Below, piece by piece: positions 1-10,401 of a DNA stretch of 64,000 bases (its first letter is position 1; every line of letters starts with the position of its first letter). The position numbers and the translations under genes were made by a program. The notes beneath the pieces were generated by a model. The model did not search any database. It was not told where the DNA came from and was given only the letters and a program-made list of their open reading frames with translations. Source of the DNA: Halorubrum sodomense (GTDB lineage: Archaea; Halobacteriota; Halobacteria; Halobacteriales; Haloferacaceae). The stretch is taken from assembly GCF_900111935.1 (NCBI RefSeq), contig NZ_FOYN01000001.1, positions 124,001-188,000 of the forward strand, written 5' to 3'.

Positions 1-1800
1 TACGCGGCGAAGCGACTGGAGACCTTCTACCCGAGCGCGTCCGCCTCGCGGATCGCGGAGGCGCAGGCGTTCGCGGCCGACGCGACGGACCGCGATCCCG
101 ACCCGGCGGTCCGCGAGGCGCTCGCGGACTGCGCGCCCCTGTCGGACCCCCCGACCGTCCGCGTCCGCGACCGGTGCCTCGCGACCGCCGACGCCGAGAC
201 GCTCGCGCGCGCCGAGTCGGCCGTCCCCGAGCTCTCCGTCGAGACCGTCGAGGACGCGCGCGACATTTCCGAGCTCGGCCGGTCGTACGCCTCCGTGATC
301 GTCTTAGACGAGTCGTTCGCCGGGCTCGACGTGGAGGGCGACGTGAGCGTGCGGCCGGACGCCCTCGAAACTCCCGCCGAAACCGTCCCCGAGCGCCTGC
401 TCGCGTTCTTCGCCGAGAACCGCGAGCGGCTGGAGGCGGCCGCGGCAGTCCACGAGGCGGCCGCGGCGGCCGGCGACCCGGTCTCTGGCGGCGACTCGGC
501 CGAAGAGGGCGACTCCGACGCCGGCCCTCCGGTCGACCTCGACCGCCTGCGCGACGCGCTCTCGCGGCTCGACGACGACGGCACCATCGCCGGCGACGCG
601 GAGTTAGACCGGCTGACCGGCGCCGTCGACGACCTCGACGCCGCGGTGTCGACGGCGGCCTCGGTCGCCGACGACCGGCTGCGCGAGGCGATCCGCGAGC
701 GCGACGTCACCATCGAGGGGACCGACTTCCTCTCCTTAGTCGAACAGGGCGCCCGCGTCGACTCGCTGCTCGACCGCGAGCTGGCCGACGAGTACGACGC
801 GGCGGTCGACGCCGCCCGCGAGCACCTCGCCGACGCGCTCCGCTTGGAGCCCGAGGAGGCGGAGCTGGCCGACCGCGTCTTCGGCGGCGACCCCTCTTTC
901 CCGGTCGAGCACGACGAGAGCGCGGTCTCGCGGCTCCGGACCGAGCTCTCCGCGGCCCGCGACCGCCGCGCGGCGAAGCTGAAGGCCGACCTCGCGAGCG
1001 ACCTCGGCGACCTCCGCGAGCCGGTCGAGGCGCTCGTGCGCGACGCCTTGGAGCTCGACGTCGAGCTGGCGATCGCGCGGTTCGCCCGCGACTTCGACTG
1101 TACGATTCCCGAGGTGGTCGGGCCGGAGAGAGGCGACGCCGAGGCCGGCGGCGACGCGGTCGCGGGCTTCCGCATCGAGGGCGGCCGCTCCCCGCTGCTC
1201 GACGTCGACTTCGCGGACGTCGAGCCGGTCGACTACGCCGTCTCGGGCGCGACGCTCCTGTCGGGGGTCAACTCCGGCGGGAAGACCTCCACGCTCGACC
1301 TGGTCGCCCTGGTCGTCGTCCTCGCGCAGATGGGCATGCCCGTGCCCGCCGAGTCGGCGACCGTCGAGCGCTTCGAGGAGGTCCACTACTACGCGAAGTC
1401 GCAGGGGACCCTCGACGCGGGCGCGTTCGAGGCGACGCTCCGCGACTTCGGCGACCTCGTCGACGGCGCGGACGGCCGGCTCGTCCTCGTCGACGAGCTG
1501 GAGTCGATCACCGAGCCGGGCGCCTCCGCGAAGATCATCGCCGGCATCTTGGAGGCGCTCGACGACCAAGACGCGACCGCCGTCTTCGTCTCCCATTTGG
1601 CCCGCGAGATCCGCGACGCCGCGGACTTCGAGGTCGCGGTCGACGGCATCGAGGCCGCGGGGCTCGTCGACGGCGAGCTGCGGGTGAACCGCTCGCCGAA
1701 GAAGGGTCACCTCGCGCGGTCGACGCCGGAGCTCATCGTCGAGAAGCTCGCGGACGACCGCGGCGGCGAGTTCTACGGCGACCTGTTGGAGAAGTTCTGA
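1..1800 (+). CDS. MutS-family ATPase, 5' truncated by window edge
   Basis: The reading frame is open from base 1, so the start lies outside the window and about 599 residues are visible. A MutS-type Walker A motif (GVNSGGKTS) is encoded at 1264-1290. It is followed by a Walker B-like strand (RLVLVDELE) and a downstream SHLAREI segment, the usual order in the MutS ATPase core. A long charged, helical region precedes the ATPase, as in the clamp of MutS2/MutS5-type proteins. No mismatch-recognition domain is visible, but the N-terminus is missing. Family members bind DNA branches or mismatches; the exact role of this haloarchaeal branch is not settled. The family call is secure and the subfamily is inferred. 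Confidence 0.85.
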   Translation, partial: YAAKRLETFYPSASASRIAEAQAFAADATDRDPDPAVREALADCAPLSDPPTVRVRDRCLATADAETLARAESAVPELSVETVEDARDISELGRSYASVIVLDESFAGLDVEGDVSVRPDALETPAETVPERLLAFFAENRERLEAAAAVHEAAAAAGDPVSGGDSAEEGDSDAGPPVDLDRLRDALSRLDDDGTIAGDAELDRLTGAVDDLDAAVSTAASVADDRLREAIRERDVTIEGTDFLSLVEQGARVDSLLDRELADEYDAAVDAAREHLADALRLEPEEAELADRVFGGDPSFPVEHDESAVSRLRTELSAARDRRAAKLKADLASDLGDLREPVEALVRDALELDVELAIARFARDFDCTIPEVVGPERGDAEAGGDAVAGFRIEGGRSPLLDVDFADVEPVDYAVSGATLLSGVNSGGKTSTLDLVALVVVLAQMGMPVPAESATVERFEEVHYYAKSQGTLDAGAFEATLRDFGDLVDGADGRLVLVDELESITEPGASAKIIAGILEALDDQDATAVFVSHLAREIRDAADFEVAVDGIEAAGLVDGELRVNRSPKKGHLARSTPELIVEKLADDRGGEFYGDLLEKF

Positions 1801-1853
1801 GGGGCGGCTCGTCGGCGCCGACCCTACTCGCCGTCGTCGTCGGTTCGGTCGGC

Positions 1854-2234
1854 TCAGTCGCCGTCGAGCTCCGCGGTGACCGTGATCTCGACGTCGAGCG
1901 GCGCGGGGAGCCGAGACACCTCGACGCAGGTTCTCGCCGGGTACGGCTCCGAGAGGAACGCCCGGTACGCCTCGTTGACCGCGTCGTAGTCGCCCATGTC
2001 GGTGAGGTAGACGGTCGCCGACACGATCGCGTCCGGGGTCGTCCCGGCCGCCTCCAGGATCGCGGCGACGTTTTCGAGCGTCTGCGTCGTCTGTTCGGCG
2101 ACCGACTCGGGGGCCTCGCCGGTGTCGGGGTCCACGCCCGTCTTCCCCGAGACGTGGACCGTGTCGCCGGAGACGATCCCCTGTGAGTACGGACCGAGGG
2201 CCTCCGGCACGTCGTCCGTCGTGATTTCTCGCAT
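1854..2234 (-). CDS. RidA family enamine/imine deaminase
   Basis: A 126-residue protein of the RidA/YjgF/UK114 family, which hydrolyses reactive enamine/imine intermediates from PLP enzymes. It begins MREITTDDVPEALGPYSQG, the typical family N-terminus. The family Arg appears in the C-terminal segment ARTCVEVSRLP. Length matches the usual 125-130 residues. The ATG at 2234 is preferred over a longer reading frame because it places the conserved PYSQG segment near the N-terminus. It is convergent with the MutS-like gene. Confidence 0.93.
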   Translation of the reverse strand: MREITTDDVPEALGPYSQGIVSGDTVHVSGKTGVDPDTGEAPESVAEQTTQTLENVAAILEAAGTTPDAIVSATVYLTDMGDYDAVNEAYRAFLSEPYPARTCVEVSRLPAPLDVEITVTAELDGD

Positions 2235-2352
2235 TGCTCGGAGGACGACGCGCCGCGGTATCAAGATGCGGGTCGCAGGGGTCACCCCGACCGCTCCGGA
2301 CGCTCTTCGCCCCGCCGACATATTCATACAGGCTCGGTCGGAATCGAGCCGT

Positions 2353-2610
2353 ATGCCAGCCGTGTCCCCGTTCGGCGTCCTCCTCTTCGCGGCGCAGGTC
2401 GGCGTCGGCGCTCAGGTGTCTCGCTCGCTTTCGACCACCGGCCGCGCTCGTCGCGCCGCGGTCGGGCTCGCGGTCGCGGTGCTCGGACTGTTGGTCCTGT
2501 TCCGCTTCGGCGCCGTCGCGGCGCTCACGGCCGACCTGATCGCGCTCCTCGTCGTTGCGAGCGCGACGGGATCGTCCGGTCGCCGCCCGACCGCAGGGTG
2601 TCCTTTATAA
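2353..2610 (+). CDS. Small hydrophobic membrane protein, hypothetical
   Basis: An 85-residue protein with two or three hydrophobic stretches (about residues 5-20, 33-50 and 52-66). I recognise no family. The ATG at 2353 follows a TATA-like CATATTCATA segment about 30 nt upstream, which fits a leaderless transcript divergent from ridA. The C-terminal Ser/Arg/Pro-rich tail runs to the TATA-rich block that precedes repeat copy A. It could be a genuine small membrane protein or a chance frame in GC-rich DNA. Confidence 0.45.
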   Translation: MPAVSPFGVLLFAAQVGVGAQVSRSLSTTGRARRAAVGLAVAVLGLLVLFRFGAVAALTADLIALLVVASATGSSGRRPTAGCPL

Positions 2611-2730
2611 GTTAGACCGTGGTGTCGCTGTCGGCTGTTTATAAACGACCGACGCTGCTGGGGTGCCGGTATCCAAAGCCTCAGCCGCTCGTTTATAAAT
2701 AGCTGCTAGCAAGCCCACGGACGACGCCTC
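2602..2730 (+). promoter_or_regulatory. TATA-rich leader units upstream of repeat copy A
   Basis: Three TTTATAA words occur at about 2604, 2638 and 2692. The last lies in a roughly 56-nt unit (2675-2730) that starts with the same AAAGCC-CAGCCGC words as the repeat core itself. The same unit type precedes copies B and C. The spacing fits archaeal TATA boxes firing into the repeat. This is inference; no transcription start can be seen. Confidence 0.45.
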
Positions 2731-2999
2731 CAAAGCCCCAGTCGCGAGGGCTCGGTGCGGTCGCTGCGGTCCTCGTCGGTCGCTGCCGCTCCCTCCCTGC
2801 GGTACTTGCGTCGCCTATGTCGGCCTCGCGGCTGCCCCTTTGAGTCCCACCCGCACCGCTCCGCACCTCACTCCTCCCCAGCCTCGCCGCTCACGCTTCG
2901 CGGCTGCGCCGCTCGCGTTCGCGGCGTCCCTCGCGGGCTGGCTCGCGGCCGCCGGTGGCGGCCGCTCGCAGGCGCGCCACCGCACTTTCTTTTTATAAG
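2731..2999 (+). repeat. Hairpin-rich intergenic repeat, copy A
   Basis: First of four copies in the window (see 9900, 20852 and 36909). The conserved blocks are CAAAGCCCCAG at 2731, CTCGCGGCTGCCCCTTTGAG from about 2825, CTCCCCAGCCTCG at about 2874, and CTCGCAGGC-CGCGCCACC near the end. Between the blocks lie stems: an 11-bp stem joining 2739-2749 to 2824-2834, an outer 6-bp stem (2885-2890 with 2921-2926), and a perfect 9-bp hairpin at 2945-2965 with a GGT loop. It ends in a T-rich run (2986-2996) that could act as a terminator. It fills most of the 537-nt gap before the uvrA 3' end; no gene is supported in that gap. Confidence 0.8.
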
Positions 3000-3147
3000 C
3001 GCTCGTCGCCGTCGCTCACGGCTATTTAAATACTACATTGCGGCCGCCGATCCGCGATACTTCCTCTCGCTATCGCTCGACGACCGGAAATATCAGTTGT
3101 GTCTCCGTTCGATCCGAGGCGCGGAACCCCGCCGAAGCGCTCCTGCC

Positions 3148-6099
3148 TCAGTCGTCGTCCGCCACCGCGGGCTTCCGGCGGTCGTCGCGGGGGCCGTCGA
3201 GGTCGACCTTCGGGAGCATGTCCCGGAGGTAGCGCCCGGTGTGAGACGCCTCCTCGCGGGCGATCTCCTCGGGGGTGCCGCTGGCGACCAGCTCGCCGCC
3301 GCCGTCGCCGCCCTCGGGACCGAGGTCGATCACGCGGTCGGCGTTCTTCACGAGGTCGAGTTCGTGCTCGATGACGACCACGGTGTTGCCGGCGTCGACG
3401 AGCCGGTGGAGCACGTCGATCAGCTTGCGCTCGTCCTCCTTGTGGAGCCCCGTCGTCGGCTCGTCGAGGAGGTACAGCGTGTCGCCGGTCGCGCGCTTGC
3501 CCAGCTCCTCGGCGAGCTTCACGCGCTGGGCCTCGCCGCCCGAGAGGGTCGTCGAGGGCTGGCCCAGCTCCATGTAGCCGAGCCCGACGTCTTTCAGCAG
3601 CTTCAGCCGCCGTTCGAGCCCGCGGTGGCTCTCGAAGAACTCGTGGGCCTCCGTGACGCTCATGTCGAGCACGTCGGCGATGGTCTTCCCCTTGTACTCC
3701 ACGTCGAGCGTCTCGTCGTTGTAACGCGAGCCGCCGCACTCCTCGCAGGGGACGTACACGTCGGAGAGGAAGTTCATCTCGATCTTGACGGTGCCCTGTC
3801 CGCCGCACTCCTCGCAGCGCCCGCCCTTCACGTTGAACGAGAAGCGGCCCTTCTCGTAGCCGCGGCGCTTCGAGAGCTTCGTCTCCGCGAACAGCTCGCG
3901 GACGTGGTCGAACACGTCGGTGTACGTCGCGGGGTTCGAGCGCGGCGTCCGCCCGATCGGCGACTGGTCGATCAGCCGCACGGTCTCCACCTCGTCGAGC
4001 CCCTCGATCGCGTCGTGCTCGCCGGGGTCGACCGAGGTGTTGTCGTTCATCTCGCGGGCGAGTCCCTTGTAGAGGATGTCGTTGACGAGCGTCGACTTCC
4101 CGGAGCCGGAGACGCCGGTGACGGTCGTCAGCGTGCCGAGCGGGATCGGCACGTCGAGGTCCTTCAGGTTGTGCTGGCGGGCCCCTCGAACCGTCAGCTC
4201 CCCGTCCGGCTCGCGGCGCTCGTCGGGCACCGGAATCTCCTTCCGGCCCGCGAGGTAGTCGGCGGTCACCGACTCGTCGGCCGCGACCACCTCGTCGAAG
4301 TCGCCCTGCGCGACCACCTCGCCGCCGCGCTTGCCGGGGCCGGGGCCCATGTCGATGATCTCGTCGGCGCGCCGCATCGTCTCCTCGTCGTGTTCGACGA
4401 CGATGAGGGTGTTGCCCAGGTCCCGGAGCCCTTCGAGCGTGTCGAGCAGGCGGTCGTTGTCGCGCTGGTGGAGCCCGATGGAGGGCTCGTCGAGGACGTA
4501 GAGGACGCCCACCAGCCCGGAGCCGACCTGCGTGGCGAGCCGGATGCGCTGGCTCTCGCCGCCCGACAGCGTCGACGCCTCGCGGTCGAGCGTGAGGTAC
4601 TCCAAGCCGACCTCCTCCATGAAGCCGAGCCGCGCGCGGATCTCCTTGAGGATCTCCTCGGCGATCGTCGTCTCGCGCTCGTTCAGTTCCGCTTCCATCC
4701 CCTCGAAGTGCTCGCGAGCCTCCGCGATCGACAGCTCGTTCACCTCGGTGATGGCGGTGCCCGCGACGAGGACGTGCCGCGACTGCTCCTTCAGGCGCGT
4801 CCCCTCGCACTCGGGACACGTCGTCACGGCCATGTACTCCTCGATGTGGTCGCGGGCGCGCTCGGAGTCGGTCTCCACGTGGCGGCGCTCTAAGTTGGGG
4901 ATGACCCCCTCGAACCGCTCCGTCTTCTCGCGGGTGCCGTTCTTCGTGGTCCACTCGAAGTGGACGACGTCGTCGGTGCCGTAGAGGAACTGCCGCCGGA
5001 TCGACTCGTCGAGCTCCTCGAACGGCGCGTCGAGGTCGACGCCGAAGTGCTCCGCGACGTTGTCGAGCTGGCGCGAGTAGTAGGTGCGGTCGTAGCTCCA
5101 CGGCTCGAACACGTGCTTGAGGGGTTTCGAGGGGTCCTCGACCACGAGCTCCTCGTCGACCTCCTTCGTCGAGCCGATTCCCTCGCACTCGGGACAGGCG
5201 CCGTACGGGCTGTTGAAGGAGAACGAGCGCGTCTCGATCGCGGAGAACTGGACGTCGGTGTTGGGGTTGCCGAGCTCCTCGGAGAACTCCACGACGAGCC
5301 GGTCGTCGCCGTCGGCGTCGGCCGCGAGCGACCCCGTCGAGCGCGCGTTCGACGCGAACGGCACGTCCTCCGGCGGGTCGGGGACGATCAGCTTGAGGGC
5401 GCCGTCGGCCTCCTCGAGGGCGGTCTCGACGGAGTCGGTGATCCGCGAGCGCGCGTCCGGGGCGACCCGCACGCGGTCGACGATCACGTCGATCGTGTGG
5501 TCGTAGTTCTCGTCCAGGTCCGGGTCGTCCAAGGTCAGGTCGACCGGTTCGCCGTCGACCTCGACGCGGCTGTACCCCTCGCTCACGAGCTCCTCGAAGA
5601 GGTCCTCGAACGCGCCCTTCTGGTCGCGGACGACCGGCGCGGCGACCTTCGCGCGGGTGCCCTCGTGGAGCTCGAGGATCTGGTTCACCATGTCCTGGGC
5701 GGACTGCTCGCCCACCTCCTCGCCGGTGACGGGGTCGTACTGGGTGCCGATCCGGGCGTACAAAAGGCGGAGGTAGTCGTGGAGCTCGGTGACGGTCCCC
5801 ACCGTCGACCGGGGGTTGTTCGCGGCGTTCTTCTGGTCGATCGAGATCGCGGGCGAGAGCCCCTCGACGGACTCCACCTGCGGCTTGTCCATCTGTCCGA
5901 GGAAGTTGCGGGCGTACGCGGACAGCGACTCGATGTAGCGGCGCTGCCCCTCGGCGTAGACGGTGTCGAACGCGAGCGACGACTTCCCCGACCCCGAGAG
6001 CCCGGTGACGACGGTGAACTCCTCCCGCGGAATCCGGACGTCGAGGTCCTTGAGGTTGTGTTCCTCGGCGCCGCGGACCTCGATGTACTCCTTGCTCAT
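3148..6099 (-). CDS. uvrA: Excinuclease ABC subunit A
   Basis: A 983-residue UvrA, the damage-recognition ATPase of nucleotide excision repair, which loads UvrB onto lesions. The first Walker A (GLSGSGKS) is at residues 33-40. Two CPEC-type cysteine clusters follow in the N-terminal half. An ABC signature ([10 protein letters not shown]) precedes the second Walker A (GVSGSGKST). The C-terminal zinc finger has paired CEEC motifs and is followed by [17 protein letters not shown]. Length is normal for the family, and the start [20 protein letters not shown] is typical. uvrB lies at 37.8 kb, so the two partners are not in one operon. Confidence 0.98.
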   Translation of the reverse strand: MSKEYIEVRGAEEHNLKDLDVRIPREEFTVVTGLSGSGKSSLAFDTVYAEGQRRYIESLSAYARNFLGQMDKPQVESVEGLSPAISIDQKNAANNPRSTVGTVTELHDYLRLLYARIGTQYDPVTGEEVGEQSAQDMVNQILELHEGTRAKVAAPVVRDQKGAFEDLFEELVSEGYSRVEVDGEPVDLTLDDPDLDENYDHTIDVIVDRVRVAPDARSRITDSVETALEEADGALKLIVPDPPEDVPFASNARSTGSLAADADGDDRLVVEFSEELGNPNTDVQFSAIETRSFSFNSPYGACPECEGIGSTKEVDEELVVEDPSKPLKHVFEPWSYDRTYYSRQLDNVAEHFGVDLDAPFEELDESIRRQFLYGTDDVVHFEWTTKNGTREKTERFEGVIPNLERRHVETDSERARDHIEEYMAVTTCPECEGTRLKEQSRHVLVAGTAITEVNELSIAEAREHFEGMEAELNERETTIAEEILKEIRARLGFMEEVGLEYLTLDREASTLSGGESQRIRLATQVGSGLVGVLYVLDEPSIGLHQRDNDRLLDTLEGLRDLGNTLIVVEHDEETMRRADEIIDMGPGPGKRGGEVVAQGDFDEVVAADESVTADYLAGRKEIPVPDERREPDGELTVRGARQHNLKDLDVPIPLGTLTTVTGVSGSGKSTLVNDILYKGLAREMNDNTSVDPGEHDAIEGLDEVETVRLIDQSPIGRTPRSNPATYTDVFDHVRELFAETKLSKRRGYEKGRFSFNVKGGRCEECGGQGTVKIEMNFLSDVYVPCEECGGSRYNDETLDVEYKGKTIADVLDMSVTEAHEFFESHRGLERRLKLLKDVGLGYMELGQPSTTLSGGEAQRVKLAEELGKRATGDTLYLLDEPTTGLHKEDERKLIDVLHRLVDAGNTVVVIEHELDLVKNADRVIDLGPEGGDGGGELVASGTPEEIAREEASHTGRYLRDMLPKVDLDGPRDDRRKPAVADDD

Positions 6100-6204
6100 T
6101 TCACTCCTCCGTTGCGGGCGCGCGCGGGAATACCCGTCGGTCTCGGGGGTGACATTCGGGAAACCGCGCTGTTGCCGCGGAGCGGGAACCGCGCGCCGGA
6201 CGGC

Positions 6205-8430
6205 TCAGCGCCCGACGAACTCCGCGGGCGGCGAGAGGTCGCGCCGGCCCCCGAATGTGACGAGGAAGAGGACGCCGACGCCGACGCCGTACGCGGTCAT
6301 CAGCGGGACCGTCGCGAGGAGCATCGTGATCACGTCGGCGGGGGTGAACACGGCCGCGACGAGCATGATCCCGATCGTCACCTCGCGCCAGCGCTCCCGG
6401 AACACGCGGTACGGGACGCCGGCGTTGTTCAACAGGACCATCGCGATCGGGACGTCCGCGAGGAAGCCGATCCCGATCGTCGTGTAGATGACGAGCCAGA
6501 GGAAGTCGCTCACCCGATAGGTGATGATCATGTCCGCGAGGCGCGCGTCGGTGACGAGCCACCCGATGAGCCCCGGCGCGATGTACGCGTAGCCGAGCGC
6601 GAAGCCGCCGATCATGCCGGCGCCGAGCGCGCCCGCCCACAGGTACACCTGGTAGATCCGCCCGGCGACGAAGCCGCGCTCGCGGAGCGCGGGCCACGCG
6701 TAGTAGAGGACCACGGGGAACGCCGCGAGGATCCCGAGCATCACCGAGAACTTCACCATGAAGATCAGCGCCTCGACCGGGTGGAGCGTGATGATGTTGA
6801 TCCCGCCCTCTATCTCCGCCGGCACGCGCCGTTCGAGGTCGCCGCGAACCGTTCCGAGTCCGCCGAGGTACAGCCACGTGAACGCGGCCGCCATCACGAC
6901 CCCGAAGACGGCGACGATCCGGAACGACCGCGTGCGCAGCGAGTCGAAGATGAACTTGAGGTCCTTGTAGTAGCCGCCGATGTCGTCTTCGGCCGCCTCC
7001 TCGTTACCGTCCGTGAGCTCCGCGAGGAACGTCGAACTCGCGCGCGAGGTCCGGTTCTGGACGGTGCCGACCAGCCCGTCCTCGCCGGCGTCGCCCGCCC
7101 CGCCCGCGCTCGCGGCGGAGTCGTCCGCGTCGCCCTCCGCCCCGTCCCCGTCGCCGCCCTCGTTCACCTCGTCGAAGCGGTCGAGGATCGCCTGCGCCTT
7201 CTCCGCGTCGTCGTCGTCTATCGCGGCCTGCGCGAGCGCGAGCGACTCCTCCTCGTCCATCTCCGCGAACGCGTCCGCGGGGGCCGCCCGCACGCCCGCG
7301 GCGTCGAGTTCGCTCACGTCGACGGCTGTCGGGTCGCCGTACCGGTGACCCGCGCTCGCGGTGTCGAGGTCGGTGTACACCGCCCACAGCGTCGCGACGG
7401 CGGTGAACGCGAGCGCCCACGCGACGACGTAGATCCCCAGCGTCGTCGCGGGGTCGAGGCCGAACCCCTCGCCCGGCGCGAGGAACCGCCGGTCGCTCCC
7501 AGCGAGCCGCAGGAGGTCGTTGAGCGCGGTTCGGCCGCCGTACTCGTAGAATCCGTACACGAGCGCGCCGCCGAGGACCGTCGCGCCGACGACGACGTTC
7601 CAGTGGTTCCGGACGGCCCCGAGCACGTCGATCCGGTCGGCGCTCCGGTTGGCCGTGACGACGAGCTTCGCGAGGTAGAGGCTGAAGCCGTACAGCGCGA
7701 CCAGCGGGAACGCCCACAGCAGCTGGGTGAACGGGTCCGGCGGAGAGAAGACGGCGCCGAACACGAAGATGAGGACGACCGCGTGGCGCCACTTGTCACG
7801 GAACGTCTCGTACGGGACGATCTCGGCGTACGAGAGGCCGGTGATCACCATCGGCATCTGCCCGGCGAGCCCGAAGGAAAGCGAGAGGAACACGATGAAC
7901 TCCGTCCACATCACGATCCCGTAGGTGGGCTGGATGTCGGCCTCCAGGCCGAACTCCGCGAGGAAGCCGAACATCAGCGGGAAGAAGGCCAACACGCCGT
8001 AGGCGACCCCGGCGGAGAAGAGGCCGGCGGCGAGCAGCCCGAGCAGCGCGAGCTTCCACCGAGCGATCGGGGATCGCGGCCACATACCGCGACGCCGCAG
8101 CTCGTCGCGAGTGACGTAGATCAGCGGCGGAATCGCGGCGACCGCACCCACGATCAGTCCGATCTTCGCCTGGAGGAGGATCACCTCGAACGGCGTCGTC
8201 GCGATGATGTCCGCCTCCGCGGCGACCGCCGCGCTCATGCTCGATTCGGTGACTTCCCGGAGCCGGTCCCAGATGTACACGCGGAGCGCCCAGAACGTCG
8301 CGAGGAAACTGATCAGGAAGACGACGAACACCTTCTGGAGATCCTTCTGGATCGATCGAAGGAACGCCTTCGCCGTCTCGCGGCCCTCCGCGATCGACTG
8401 CTGGGTGTCCTCGTCGAGGGCGCTCGCCAT
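6205..8430 (-). CDS. tatCt: Twin-domain Tat translocase subunit TatC (TatCt)
   Basis: A 741-residue protein with two consecutive TatC-like membrane domains, the haloarchaeal TatCt architecture. TatC recognises twin-arginine signal peptides and forms the core of the folded-protein export channel. The first domain (from about residue 25) has the segment [16 protein letters not shown]. The second has [16 protein letters not shown]. They are joined by an acidic Gly/Asp/Ala-rich linker near the middle. The ATG at 8430 is preferred because longer readings run into low-complexity sequence antisense to the neighbour. It is divergent from the single-domain tatC, with a shared control region. Confidence 0.93.
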   Translation of the reverse strand: MASALDEDTQQSIAEGRETAKAFLRSIQKDLQKVFVVFLISFLATFWALRVYIWDRLREVTESSMSAAVAAEADIIATTPFEVILLQAKIGLIVGAVAAIPPLIYVTRDELRRRGMWPRSPIARWKLALLGLLAAGLFSAGVAYGVLAFFPLMFGFLAEFGLEADIQPTYGIVMWTEFIVFLSLSFGLAGQMPMVITGLSYAEIVPYETFRDKWRHAVVLIFVFGAVFSPPDPFTQLLWAFPLVALYGFSLYLAKLVVTANRSADRIDVLGAVRNHWNVVVGATVLGGALVYGFYEYGGRTALNDLLRLAGSDRRFLAPGEGFGLDPATTLGIYVVAWALAFTAVATLWAVYTDLDTASAGHRYGDPTAVDVSELDAAGVRAAPADAFAEMDEEESLALAQAAIDDDDAEKAQAILDRFDEVNEGGDGDGAEGDADDSAASAGGAGDAGEDGLVGTVQNRTSRASSTFLAELTDGNEEAAEDDIGGYYKDLKFIFDSLRTRSFRIVAVFGVVMAAAFTWLYLGGLGTVRGDLERRVPAEIEGGINIITLHPVEALIFMVKFSVMLGILAAFPVVLYYAWPALRERGFVAGRIYQVYLWAGALGAGMIGGFALGYAYIAPGLIGWLVTDARLADMIITYRVSDFLWLVIYTTIGIGFLADVPIAMVLLNNAGVPYRVFRERWREVTIGIMLVAAVFTPADVITMLLATVPLMTAYGVGVGVLFLVTFGGRRDLSPPAEFVGR

Positions 8431-8452
8431 ACGGAGGGCGAAGGCCGTCGCC

Positions 8453-8560
8453 GTTATCAACCTTTTCGACCGCGGACGACTCCGCCGTCGACGCGCTCGG
8501 ACGGTCGGGGAGGGGGCCGATCGACCCCGCGCGGCGCCGCTATCCGAAAAGGTTGATAAC
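8453..8560. promoter_or_regulatory. Divergent tatC promoter region with perfect inverted repeat
   Basis: A perfect 16-bp inverted repeat has arms at 8453-8468 and 8545-8560. The arm read towards each gene is CGAAAAGGTTGATAAC. The arms end 22 nt upstream of the tatCt ATG (8430) and 24 nt upstream of the tatC ATG (8585), so both genes see the same sequence at the same distance. That is the expected place for the BRE/TATA core of a leaderless haloarchaeal promoter. The identity is greater than core promoters need, so a shared regulator site is possible. Confidence 0.7.
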
Positions 8561-8584
8561 CGCCCGGTCGCGTAGGGAAACTGA

Positions 8585-9784
8585 ATGGACGACTCGGACC
8601 GGTCGCGCGACGACGACTCGGCCGCCGCTGACGGGTCGACCGACGAGGCCGAACCCGAAAGCGACGGCGCCGTCGACGAGGGGTCCGAGGCCGACGAATC
8701 CGCCGACTCGGAGGCGTCCGAGGCGGTCGAGTCCGAGGTGACCGCCGAGGTCGAACCCGAGGTGGGGTCGGCCGGAAGCGACGCGGACGGGCCCGGCGAC
8801 GAGCGGCCGGACGCGCTCTCGGGCCCGGACGAGGTGGTCGAGGCCGAGGACGCCGGTCGGTCGGACGCCCTCGACGACGGGAGCGAACGCAACGAGGAGT
8901 CTCCCGACGGCGCCGCGACGGAAGGCGACTCCGTGACGGCGGACGACGGCGCGACCGCGGATACCGAGGCCGCCGGCGACGGCGGCACTCCGGCTACGAC
9001 CCCGGACGCCGCGACCGCCGACGCCCCGACGGCGGTCGACGACGATCCGTTCGAGGGTATCGAGGGGCCGGAGACGGACGAGGAGATGCCGCTGGCGGCC
9101 CACATCGAGGAGATGATGCGCCGGCTCGCGGTCGTCTTCCTCATCGGCGGCCTGGCCACGCTCGTCGTCATCACCGAGTCGACGGAGCTCATCAACTACT
9201 TCTGGAGCTACCACATCCCGGCGCCGATGGAGAACCGCCCGCGGCTGTACGGCCCGCTCGAACTCCCGCTCACCCAACTGAAGGTGGCCGGACTCGCTGG
9301 CGTCGTGGTGGGGCTCCCGGCGTTCGTCTACCAGACGTACCGGTTCATGCGACCGGGGCTCTACGAGACGGAGCGGCGCTACTACCTCGCGGCGGTCCCG
9401 ACCAGCCTGATCCTCGGCGGGGTCGGGATCGCGTTCGCGCACTTCCTCGTGTTGCCCGCGATCTTCTCGTATTTCACCACCTACACCTCCGACGCGGCGA
9501 CGATCGCCTTCGGCCTCGCGGAGACGTTCAACCTGATCGTCATCATGCTCGCGTTCATGGCGATCGTCTTCCAGATCCCGCTGTTCATCATGCTCGCGAT
9601 CATGATGAACCTCGTCACGCGGCAGTGGCTGGAGGCGAAACGGCTGATCTTCTGGGGGACGTTCCTCGGGATCGCCTTCCTGTTCAGTCCCGACCCGACC
9701 GGGATGGCGCCGATCATCGTGACGCTGACGATGATCGCGCTCTTCGAGGGAACGCTCGCGATACTGCGCTGGACCGGGAACTAG
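8585..9784 (+). CDS. tatCo: Sec-independent translocase TatC, single domain with acidic N-terminal extension
   Basis: A 399-residue protein. Residues 1 to about 165 are an Asp/Glu/Ser/Ala-rich, probably disordered cytoplasmic extension. TatC proper begins near MPLAAHIEEMMRRLAVVF, which corresponds to the conserved HL-EL-R N-terminal motif. The segment ELPLTQLKVAGLAGVVVGLP corresponds to the first periplasmic-loop/TM2 signature, and about six membrane segments follow. It should work with twin TatC and TatA, the major export route in haloarchaea. It is divergent from tatCt. The extension is longer than the TatC fold requires. Confidence 0.93.
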   Translation: MDDSDRSRDDDSAAADGSTDEAEPESDGAVDEGSEADESADSEASEAVESEVTAEVEPEVGSAGSDADGPGDERPDALSGPDEVVEAEDAGRSDALDDGSERNEESPDGAATEGDSVTADDGATADTEAAGDGGTPATTPDAATADAPTAVDDDPFEGIEGPETDEEMPLAAHIEEMMRRLAVVFLIGGLATLVVITESTELINYFWSYHIPAPMENRPRLYGPLELPLTQLKVAGLAGVVVGLPAFVYQTYRFMRPGLYETERRYYLAAVPTSLILGGVGIAFAHFLVLPAIFSYFTTYTSDAATIAFGLAETFNLIVIMLAFMAIVFQIPLFIMLAIMMNLVTRQWLEAKRLIFWGTFLGIAFLFSPDPTGMAPIIVTLTMIALFEGTLAILRWTGN

Positions 9785-9846
9785 ACCCGGTCCCCGTCGG
9801 TCGTTTGTAACTAGTCACCCGCGAATCTCCGACGATCTCCGCCAAC

Positions 9847-9899
9847 GCCCCAGCCGCTCGCTCATAAACCGCTAACAACAGATCGACGGTGATCGCCCC
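9847..9899 (+). promoter_or_regulatory. TATA-bearing leader unit upstream of repeat copy B
   Basis: A roughly 53-nt unit, GCCCCAGCCGCTCGCTCATAAA followed by a GATCGACGG word, matches the units before copies A and C. It could be a promoter of the repeat. Confidence 0.4.
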
Positions 9900-10132
9900 C
9901 AAAGCCCCAGCCGTGAGGCGCTACGCGGCACGGGCAACCGGCGGCGGAGCCGCCGGTGACTGCCCCTTTGCGTCCCGCCCCGCACCGCTCAGCACCGCAG
10001 CCTCACGCCTCCCCAGCCTCGTCGCTGGCACCCTCCGCTTCGCTCCGGGAGCCAGCGACTCCCTCGCGCGGTGCGGTTCGCGCCGCGGTGCGGCGCTCAC
10101 CGGCACGCGCCACCACTTCGGCGGTTTATAAG
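9900..10132 (+). repeat. Hairpin-rich intergenic repeat, copy B
   Basis: The same block order as copy A: AAAGCCCCAGCCGTGAGG, CTGCCCCTTTGCGTCCC, CTCCCCAGCCTCGTCGC, CCCTCGCGCGGTGC and GGCACGCGCCACC. There are perfect hairpins at 9937-9957 (9-bp stem, GGA loop), an outer 9-bp stem pairing 10021-10029 with 10051-10059, and 10080-10096 (7 bp, GGT loop). Stem sequences differ from the other copies but pairing is kept. It ends in GGTTTATAAGG about 70 nt before the 51-residue gene. It accounts for most of the 9785-10203 gap, in which I see no gene. Confidence 0.8.
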
Positions 10133-10203
10133 GGAGTGTGGCAAGTGATACTCCTCACGAACAGCACACACGTATTTATATTCAAACGGCAAGTCCCACC
10201 GAT

Positions 10204-10359
10204 ATGGTCCTCGGCCTGTTCCTTCCGGCGGCAATCTCGTTCGTGTTCGCCGCGGTCGCGGCGTACGTGGATGCCCTCCGCGCGCTGGAGGTCTACTTCG
10301 ACCCGAACCAGGACAGCGTTTTTCTCATGGACGACCGCGACCCGCCGCGGCGCCCGTGA
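10204..10359 (+). CDS. Small membrane protein, 51 residues, hypothetical
   Basis: The protein begins MVLGLFLPAAISFVFAAVAA, a single strong hydrophobic helix, followed by a short acidic tail ending DDRDPPRRP. A TATA-like ATTTATATTC lies about 25-30 nt before the ATG, fitting a leaderless start. No family recognised. It lies just downstream of repeat copy B in the same direction, so it could also be read from that element. Confidence 0.5.
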   Translation: MVLGLFLPAAISFVFAAVAAYVDALRALEVYFDPNQDSVFLMDDRDPPRRP

Positions 10360-10401
10360 CGCCGCGGTAGCCGTGGCCGAGATTCGTCCGGCCGCGGTCT
10401 T

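Noticed and set aside
2755-4893. Very long open frame on the strand opposite uvrA, and many similar frames opposite other genes
   Set aside because: High GC removes stop codons, so antisense frames stay open. Their Arg/Val/Leu/Pro-rich or Ser/Arg-rich composition has no haloarchaeal acidity and no domain motifs, while the opposite frame is a clear gene.
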